Assembly: GCA_023663505.1 (NCBI GenBank)
Contig: JAMPHH010000042.1
Location: 1 to 27,122, forward strand
Direction: 5' to 3'
DNA: 27,122 nt
Origin: Muribaculum sp.
Lineage (GTDB): Bacteria; Bacillota; Clostridia; Lachnospirales; Lachnospiraceae
A model generated the notes under the pieces. That model was not told the DNA's origin. It saw nothing but the letters and a program-made list of their open reading frames with translations, and ran no database searches. The stretch's first letter is position 1. Each line of letters starts with the position of its first letter. A program made the translations under genes and the position numbers. Shown here piece by piece: positions 21,840 to 27,122 of this stretch.

Positions 21840-24779
21840 TTAACGAATCCACTCCTTCAGGGTCTCCATCAGCCTTTCAATATCAATCGGCTTGGAGATG
21901 TGCCCGTTCATTCCCGCGTCCTTCGCCCTCTGTATATCATCTGAGAAGGCGTCTGCCGTCATTGCGATAATGGGGATCGTCCGCAGATCCTCACGCTCCG
22001 ACGCTCTCAAGCTCCTCGCGGCATCATAGCCGTTCATCACCGGCATCTGAATATCCATCAACACAAGCTGATAAGCTGCGGGTTCTGACTCCCTAAGCCG
22101 CTCCACTGCCTCCTGCCCGTTGACAGCCTTATCCACCGTGAAGCCCGCCGTCACGAGAATCTCCTCGGCAATCTCCATATTCAACTCATTGTCCTCAACA
22201 AGCAGGATTCTCTTATCCACAAATCCCTGCTCCTGCACCAGAATATTGTCAGGCTCCTCCTTGTCATCAGACTGTCCCAAGAGAACCTTTTTCATCACAT
22301 AGATCAGTCTGGATTTAAACAGCGGCTTCTCAATAAATTCATTGACTCCCGAGTTCAGTGCTTCCTGCTCGATCTCCGACCAATCGTAAGCCGAGAGGAT
22401 AATGATCGGGATATTCTCTCCTATCCTGTCCCGAATCTCCCTTGCCACCTGCACGCCGTCCTTTTTCGGCATCTTCCAGTCCAGAATGACGGCGGCGTAG
22501 CTTCCGCCCTCCTGATAGTCCCTTACCAACTCTCTGATTGCCGAGTCGCCGTCTGTAAACCAGACAGCGGGCATCTGAATGGAATTGAGTATATTGCAGG
22601 CGTCCTCACAGGCAGCCTGCTCGTCATCTACCACCATGACGCGATTCCCCGCAAGGCGGCTCAGCTCCTCCTCGGAGTCCTCCACGAGCTGCAGGAGCAC
22701 CTTCGTCGCGATCTGCGTTCCCTCGCCCCTTCGACTCTTGACCTGAATATCGCCGTTCATCATGGAGACAATACTTTTGGCAATCGACATTCCAAGCCCT
22801 GTCCCCTCGATCTTGCCCGTTCTGGAATCATTCGCCCTCGCAAACGGCTCAAACATCTTGGCGGCAAATTCCTCGTCCATCCCGATTCCCGTGTCCGTGA
22901 CGATAAACTCAAAGCATCCGTTCCCCATAATGTGGGAGGGAAGCTCACTAATATGTAATGAGATGCTTCCACCCTCGGGCGTGAACTTCACGGCATTCCC
23001 TATAATATTGACAAGCACCTGCGAGAGCCTTTGGGCGTCTCCGATAAGCTTCTCATGCATCACCCCGCTCAACGTGACAGAGAGCGTTTGACGCTTGGAT
23101 TCTATCTGCGGCTGAAAGATTCCCAACAGCTCATTTACCGTCTCCGACAGGTCAAACTCACCCGCCATCAGCTCCAGCTTACCGCTCTCGATCTTGGACA
23201 TATCCAACACCTCGTTGATCAGTCCGAGAAGATGCCTGCTTGAAATCGAGATCTTGCTAAGACAGTCCTCCAATCTCGCCCTGTCATCCATATGCATGGC
23301 GGCTATGGCTGTCATGCCCATGATCGCGTTCATAGGTGTGCGGATATCATGGGACATACGGGAGAGGAACTCGCTCTTGGCATGATTGGCTGCCTCCGCC
23401 GCCTGATACGCCTCCCGCAGCGCCATCTGTGTGCGCAGCTCCTTCTGCTTCATGCCCATGATCTCCTGTATCGCCAACAGGACAACGGTGGGCTGCCCCT
23501 CCCTTCGCTCAAGAATGATGAGAGCCATGCTCTCCCACAGCTTCTCCTGTCCCTTCACAATCTGATACTCATACCTCTCAAAGGGAACCGCTGCAGGGAA
23601 ATTCTCCCGGATATATTCCTTGGACAGAACCGTCGCCATGGGCACCATATCGTATTCCGGCACGAATTTATCCGCCCAGAATTCCAGAAAATCAGTATAT
23701 GCTCCCTCAATGGCAACTCCCTCCAAGCCCGGGGAGCGATTCCCCATATATTGATAGCTGTCCTCCTCCAGATTCACAATAATAAAATGCGCAAAGAGAC
23801 TGTTGACCCCCTTGACGATATTCTCCGCTTCCCGCTTGCCCTCCGAGAGCTTCCGTCTCTTGCGATATTCCTGTACCAACAGGAATACCATATAGGCAAC
23901 GAAAAAGGCAATCAGCTCTACCTGTAGTATCATTCCCGCCTCGTTTGCCCGTCCCTGCATCTGCTCCAACGCGCCTATCGGGAAAAACTGTATGATCGTC
24001 CACTTGTTGCCGGGCAATGACGCGATATACCCCAAGGTAGAGCCCTCTGCTCCCTCATAGGCAAAAGCAAACTGCCGCTCCTCGGAAAGAGCGCTCCGAA
24101 TGCCCTCCGCCTCCTGAGGAGTCACGCAATCCTGTAAATAATCCATGACATTGTCGCCTTGGGCGTCCATACCGACCTCGGCAACGATCGTACCGTCAGC
24201 AAGACACAGCAGGGTAGGCGCCTGTTCCCCGAACAGCTCGGTGTCCAGAATCTCCCGCATACGCTCCTCGCGGTAATGCCCCGTCAGCACGCCAATGATC
24301 TCGTCCTGATACATGACAGGCGCATAGAAGATCACCTCCCGCTCCTTCGTGACTCTGGAGACATAGGTGCCGTCCATACCGCTCTCGCCCTGCATTCCCT
24401 TGATAAAGTAATTCCTGTCAGAGACATCTGTGCGAATCCCTTGCACATTGATATCCATTCCGTCCGCATTGATGAACTCCACATAGTCAAAAAGCGATCT
24501 GTCAGCCATCAGCTTCAAATCCTCGGAATCAACCTCTCTGCTGCTCAAGGTCTGCCCGTACAAGCCCGCCATATTGTTGATGCTGCTGCGGGCATTGTCC
24601 AGAATGTCCGCGATCCACCCCGCGGTCTCAATCGTAGAGCTCTGTATATAGCTTGCGTTCTGCTGCGCTATACGCTCGGAATTTCTCCGCATATACGCGC
24701 CAAACACCCATATTATCGCAAGTATCAGGATTCCTGTGGTAAATATTCTGATCGTTGTCTTCTTTTCTGCTTTTTTCAT
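21840..24779 (-). CDS. Hybrid sensor histidine kinase with two receiver domains
   Basis: A membrane sensor kinase of about 979 residues. Order of domains (from the chosen start): TM1 about 10-29, an extracellular Cache-type sensor about 35-275 (with DVSDRNYFIKGM and GTYVSRVT, as in dCache domains), TM2 about 282-303, a PAS-like segment about 320-445, HisKA with the phosphoacceptor H477 in MSHDIRTPMNAIMG, HATPase_c with DTGIGMD and GTGLGMS, receiver 1 (D767 in VILDWKMPKKDG) and receiver 2 (D909 in LVLMDIQMPVMNG, K963). No HPt domain is present, so output would need one in trans. The start at 24779 has AGGGG at 7 nt; a further ATG at 24800 lies in a hairpin. No response regulator neighbours it. 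Confidence 0.95.
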   Translation of the reverse strand: MKKAEKKTTIRIFTTGILILAIIWVFGAYMRRNSERIAQQNASYIQSSTIETAGWIADILDNARSSINNMAGLYGQTLSSREVDSEDLKLMADRSLFDYVEFINADGMDINVQGIRTDVSDRNYFIKGMQGESGMDGTYVSRVTKEREVIFYAPVMYQDEIIGVLTGHYREERMREILDTELFGEQAPTLLCLADGTIVAEVGMDAQGDNVMDYLQDCVTPQEAEGIRSALSEERQFAFAYEGAEGSTLGYIASLPGNKWTIIQFFPIGALEQMQGRANEAGMILQVELIAFFVAYMVFLLVQEYRKRRKLSEGKREAENIVKGVNSLFAHFIIVNLEEDSYQYMGNRSPGLEGVAIEGAYTDFLEFWADKFVPEYDMVPMATVLSKEYIRENFPAAVPFERYEYQIVKGQEKLWESMALIILERREGQPTVVLLAIQEIMGMKQKELRTQMALREAYQAAEAANHAKSEFLSRMSHDIRTPMNAIMGMTAIAAMHMDDRARLEDCLSKISISSRHLLGLINEVLDMSKIESGKLELMAGEFDLSETVNELLGIFQPQIESKRQTLSVTLSGVMHEKLIGDAQRLSQVLVNIIGNAVKFTPEGGSISLHISELPSHIMGNGCFEFIVTDTGIGMDEEFAAKMFEPFARANDSRTGKIEGTGLGMSIAKSIVSMMNGDIQVKSRRGEGTQIATKVLLQLVEDSEEELSRLAGNRVMVVDDEQAACEDACNILNSIQMPAVWFTDGDSAIRELVRDYQEGGSYAAVILDWKMPKKDGVQVAREIRDRIGENIPIIILSAYDWSEIEQEALNSGVNEFIEKPLFKSRLIYVMKKVLLGQSDDKEEPDNILVQEQGFVDKRILLVEDNELNMEIAEEILVTAGFTVDKAVNGQEAVERLRESEPAAYQLVLMDIQMPVMNGYDAARSLRASEREDLRTIPIIAMTADAFSDDIQRAKDAGMNGHISKPIDIERLMETLKEWIR

Positions 24780-24794
24780 CCCTATACCCCTGCA

Positions 24795-24817
24795 TATCAC
24801 GAGCTTTGCTCGTGATA
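24795..24817 (-). promoter_or_regulatory. Perfect 9-bp hairpin directly before the kinase RBS
   Basis: TATCACGAG (24795-24803) and CTCGTGATA (24809-24817) with a 5-nt loop. On the minus strand the hairpin ends a few bases before the AGGGG ribosome binding site of the kinase gene. There is no U-tract, so it is probably not a terminator. Confidence 0.6.
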
Positions 24818-24853
24818 CTGCACCAATAAAAAAGTTTGAAAATGAATTGCCAC

Positions 24854-24885
24854 AAAAGGGACAGTTACTCGAAACTGCCCCTTTT
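24854..24885. terminator. Terminator after the MCP gene
   Basis: AAAAGGGACAGTT (24854-24866) pairs with AACTGCCCCTTTT (24873-24885), with one mismatch and A/T runs at both stem ends, so it could work on both strands. It lies about 45 bp after the MCP stop codon and separates the chemotaxis operon from the kinase gene. Confidence 0.75.
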
Positions 24886-24929
24886 CATGGTATTACTATA
24901 AATATCTGACGCTATCCCGCGTCCTTACA

Positions 24930-26714
24930 TCAATATTTGCTGAAGTCACCCTCCAAGGAGATCACAGGCTCACTGCTGCTGTATGACGATGCAGTAAATC
25001 CTTCAGAATAACCGCCGCCCTGACCGGACATGCTCAGCTTATACTGGCTGATCAGGTTTTTAAGCGTAACAGCCTGATTGGAAAGCTCCTCACTGGCAGC
25101 CGCACACTCCTCACTGGTAGCAGCATTGGTCTGTACCACTGTGGATACCTGAGAGATTGCCTGATCGATCTGGGAGATCGCCGTCGCCTGCTCATTGGAG
25201 GAAGCCGTGATATTGCTGATCAGTACCACGATCTCATCAATGGACTTCACGATCGCATCCAGAGACTTAGCGGTTTCCTCTGCAATCTTGGTACCAGCAG
25301 CCACCTTGCGGATCGAATCCTCGATCATCTCAGCGGTCTCACCTGCTGCGGACGCACTCTTGGCAGCCAGATTTCTAACCTCCTCAGCCACAACTGCAAA
25401 GCCCTTGCCGTGCACGCCTGCTCTCGCAGCCTCGACAGCGGCATTCAGAGCCAGGATATTGGTCTGGAAGGAAATATCATCAATCGTCTTGATAATCTTA
25501 GAAATAGTATCGGAGGACTCGTTGATGCTGTCCATAGCCTGAATCATGGCCTTCATCTGCTCGTTGCCTTCCTCTGCCATATCCTTGATATTGTGTACCA
25601 GATTGCTTGCCTGACCTGCCTCGGTCGCATTCTCCTTGGTACGCTGTGTCACCTCGTCCATAGAAGCCGTTACCTGCTGAATCGCACTCGCCTGCTCGGT
25701 AGAGCCCTGTGCCAGAGCCTGACTGGCATTTGCCACCTGCTCGGAGCCCACCGTGATCTGAGAGCCAGCCTCTTTGATGTTGTTCAGCGTCCTGCTCTCG
25801 TCGTGAACCAACTTCAACAGCGCCTTGCCAAGTACATCCCTGTCGCTTCTGGGCTTTACCTCCACCGTGAAGTCGCCCTTTGCGATCTGATCCGCAATCT
25901 TCACCTGATCCCTGATGCCATCCGCCATCTTCGCAAAGTTATCCATCAACTCGCCAAGATCGTCATTATTGATCTTCTGACAATCCACCTCAATGTCGCC
26001 CACCTCCATCTTTTGGGCAGCTACCGTCAGCTTCGCAATGGGCTCAGTGATTGCACGGGTTACGATCGTCGCATAGCCAAAGCTGATGAAGATCGCCAGA
26101 ACAGCCACCGCACACATTACCGCTATCAGGACAACCATTTGAGTCTGTACAGCCTTGTCGTGATTATCAGAATCCTCCTCCAGCATACTGATCAGGGTTT
26201 TTGTCTCTGCCTCGGCAGAATCCGCCATGGTCACACCCCTGTTTAGCAGCTCCTGTATAGCGCCGCTCTGATCACCGCCTACCGCTCTCTCAATCTCGCT
26301 GTTCACAGAGTCCAACCACTGGTTCGCAGCAGTCATCACCTTATCATACTGGGTCTTGATATCGGCGTCCAGTTCCGGTATGTTCTCCTCAAACATAGCC
26401 AGGTTCGCCAACATATCGTCATGATACTGAGATATCTTATCGTTCTGTGTCCTCGTGGCATTCGCGTCATTATAATAGTAGAACACAATATTTCTGACGC
26501 AGGTCTTGATATTAGCAAAATCCGTAAACGCATTCGCTATATAATACTGGCTCATTGCATAATTGTCATAGCTTTCCTTGCGGACCTTGTTGATATCGGT
26601 CGCAGTGAACAACCCTACTCCCGCGATGATGACCATAAACACCAACATCACGATAGTGAACATTCTGATTTTCGTCTTTACAGGCATATCATTGATTGAA
26701 AAATTCTTCTTCAT
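24930..26714 (-). CDS. Methyl-accepting chemotaxis protein
   Basis: A membrane receptor of 594 residues that modulates CheA via CheW. TM1 is about 18-38, a helical (four-helix-bundle-like) extracellular domain runs 39-192, and TM2 is about 193-214. HAMP and a second HAMP-like module (IAKGDFTVEVKPRSDRDVLG) follow. The signalling tip ISFQTNILALNAAVEAARAG with GKGFAVVAEEVRNLA is at about 414-452. The tail is Gly- and Ser-rich, without a tethering pentapeptide. The frame is open to 26762. The ATG at 26714 is preferred because AAGGAGAG lies 8 nt upstream. It lies 16 bp downstream of cheW in the same direction, so it belongs to that operon. Confidence 0.96.
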   Translation of the reverse strand: MKKNFSINDMPVKTKIRMFTIVMLVFMVIIAGVGLFTATDINKVRKESYDNYAMSQYYIANAFTDFANIKTCVRNIVFYYYNDANATRTQNDKISQYHDDMLANLAMFEENIPELDADIKTQYDKVMTAANQWLDSVNSEIERAVGGDQSGAIQELLNRGVTMADSAEAETKTLISMLEEDSDNHDKAVQTQMVVLIAVMCAVAVLAIFISFGYATIVTRAITEPIAKLTVAAQKMEVGDIEVDCQKINNDDLGELMDNFAKMADGIRDQVKIADQIAKGDFTVEVKPRSDRDVLGKALLKLVHDESRTLNNIKEAGSQITVGSEQVANASQALAQGSTEQASAIQQVTASMDEVTQRTKENATEAGQASNLVHNIKDMAEEGNEQMKAMIQAMDSINESSDTISKIIKTIDDISFQTNILALNAAVEAARAGVHGKGFAVVAEEVRNLAAKSASAAGETAEMIEDSIRKVAAGTKIAEETAKSLDAIVKSIDEIVVLISNITASSNEQATAISQIDQAISQVSTVVQTNAATSEECAAASEELSNQAVTLKNLISQYKLSMSGQGGGYSEGFTASSYSSSEPVISLEGDFSKY

Positions 26715-26730
26715 GGTAAACTCTCCTTCT

Positions 26731-27122
26731 TTATGATTGTTCTTCTTCCTGAATCTCTTCAAGAATGTCTAAGTCCTCTTGTTTAATCAGCTTCTCCGGA
26801 TCTAACAGCAGCTTCATGGTATCTCCTGTCCTCGCCAAGCCATAGACATATTTGTTTTTCTCGTCCTTATGGCCTCCCAGCGTGGGCGGTGGAACGACAT
26901 CATCATCCAAAATATCCGCCACCTCTGCTATCTTCTCCACAATCAGTCCAATCACCGTTGATTTGACATCAATCACAATAATGCATGTTCTGTCCGTGTA
27001 TTCGATCGGGTTCATCTTAAACCTCACACGAACGTCAATCACGGGAATAATCTTACCACGAAGATTAATCAGGCCTTTGATATAGTCTTCCGCTTCGGGT
27101 ATTGCTGTGATCGGCTGCATCT
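26731..27122 (-). CDS. cheW: CheW chemotaxis coupling protein, 5' end beyond the window
   Basis: The adaptor that links receptors to CheA in the cytosol. The visible 130 residues are the C-terminal part of a CheW of normal 150-170 residues. The segment PEAEDYIKGLINLRGKIIPV, RVRFKMNP, CIIVIDVKSTVIGLIVEKIAEV and an acidic C terminus (EEIQEEEQS) are typical of CheW. The first 20-40 residues, including the real start, lie past the right edge; the Met at 27120 is internal. It is followed after 16 bp by the MCP gene, and probably preceded by other che genes. Confidence 0.93.
   Translation of the reverse strand, partial: MQPITAIPEAEDYIKGLINLRGKIIPVIDVRVRFKMNPIEYTDRTCIIVIDVKSTVIGLIVEKIAEVADILDDDVVPPPTLGGHKDEKNKYVYGLARTGDTMKLLLDPEKLIKQEDLDILEEIQEEEQS

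Overview
The window reads as a chromosomal segment of a low-to-mid GC, spore-lineage, chemotactic gut Clostridia, most likely a Lachnospiraceae relative. The reasons are a groES-groEL operon under a perfect CIRCE operator, a Spo0A-type DNA-binding domain, DUF4317 and C_GCAxxG proteins, a PPi-type phosphofructokinase, a choloylglycine (bile salt) hydrolase, and strong AGGAGG-type ribosome binding sites almost everywhere. This placement is inferred from gene content. No rRNA, tRNA, CRISPR array, transposase or phage gene was found.

Left part (1-6300): enolase (minus strand) with a folded leader that abuts its start codon, a C_GCAxxG redox protein, two small uncharacterised genes, the CIRCE-controlled groES-groEL operon, and (plus strand) a double-domain bacteriohemerythrin that ends at a bidirectional terminator. 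Middle left (6300-12200): a DUF1905 plus C39-like cysteine peptidase fusion and an AraC-type regulator (minus), then an AT-rich DUF4240 gene, the RqcH ribosome quality-control factor and a short methyl-accepting chemotaxis protein (plus).

Middle right (12300-18700): a MurJ/SpoVB-type flippase and glycogen synthase GlgA form a minus-strand pair, preceded by a receiver-less Spo0A-like regulator. DUF4317 (plus) and an HD-GYP c-di-GMP phosphodiesterase (minus) converge with only 4 bp between their stop codons. The 613 bp between the HD-GYP gene and the bile salt hydrolase hold no gene. They contain a 71-bp tandem repeat, a 41-bp partial duplication and a 258-bp element with 62-65 bp imperfect inverted arms and two internal hairpins, which is the most unusual structure in the window.

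Right part (19270-27122): bile salt hydrolase (minus) diverging from PPi-type phosphofructokinase (plus), a large hybrid sensor kinase with two receiver domains (minus), and the 3' end of a chemotaxis operon, namely a methyl-accepting chemotaxis protein preceded by a CheW that runs off the right edge.

The genes fall into three themes. Central carbon and storage metabolism covers enolase, PPi-PFK and GlgA. Signalling and motility covers two MCPs, CheW, HD-GYP, the hybrid kinase and the Spo0A-like factor. Stress and host adaptation covers GroE, RqcH, hemerythrin, bile salt hydrolase and the C_GCAxxG protein. Nothing here is a defence island. The best candidates for something undescribed are the 258-bp inverted-repeat element with its neighbouring tandem repeats, the receiver-less Spo0A protein, and the DUF1905-C39 fusion.
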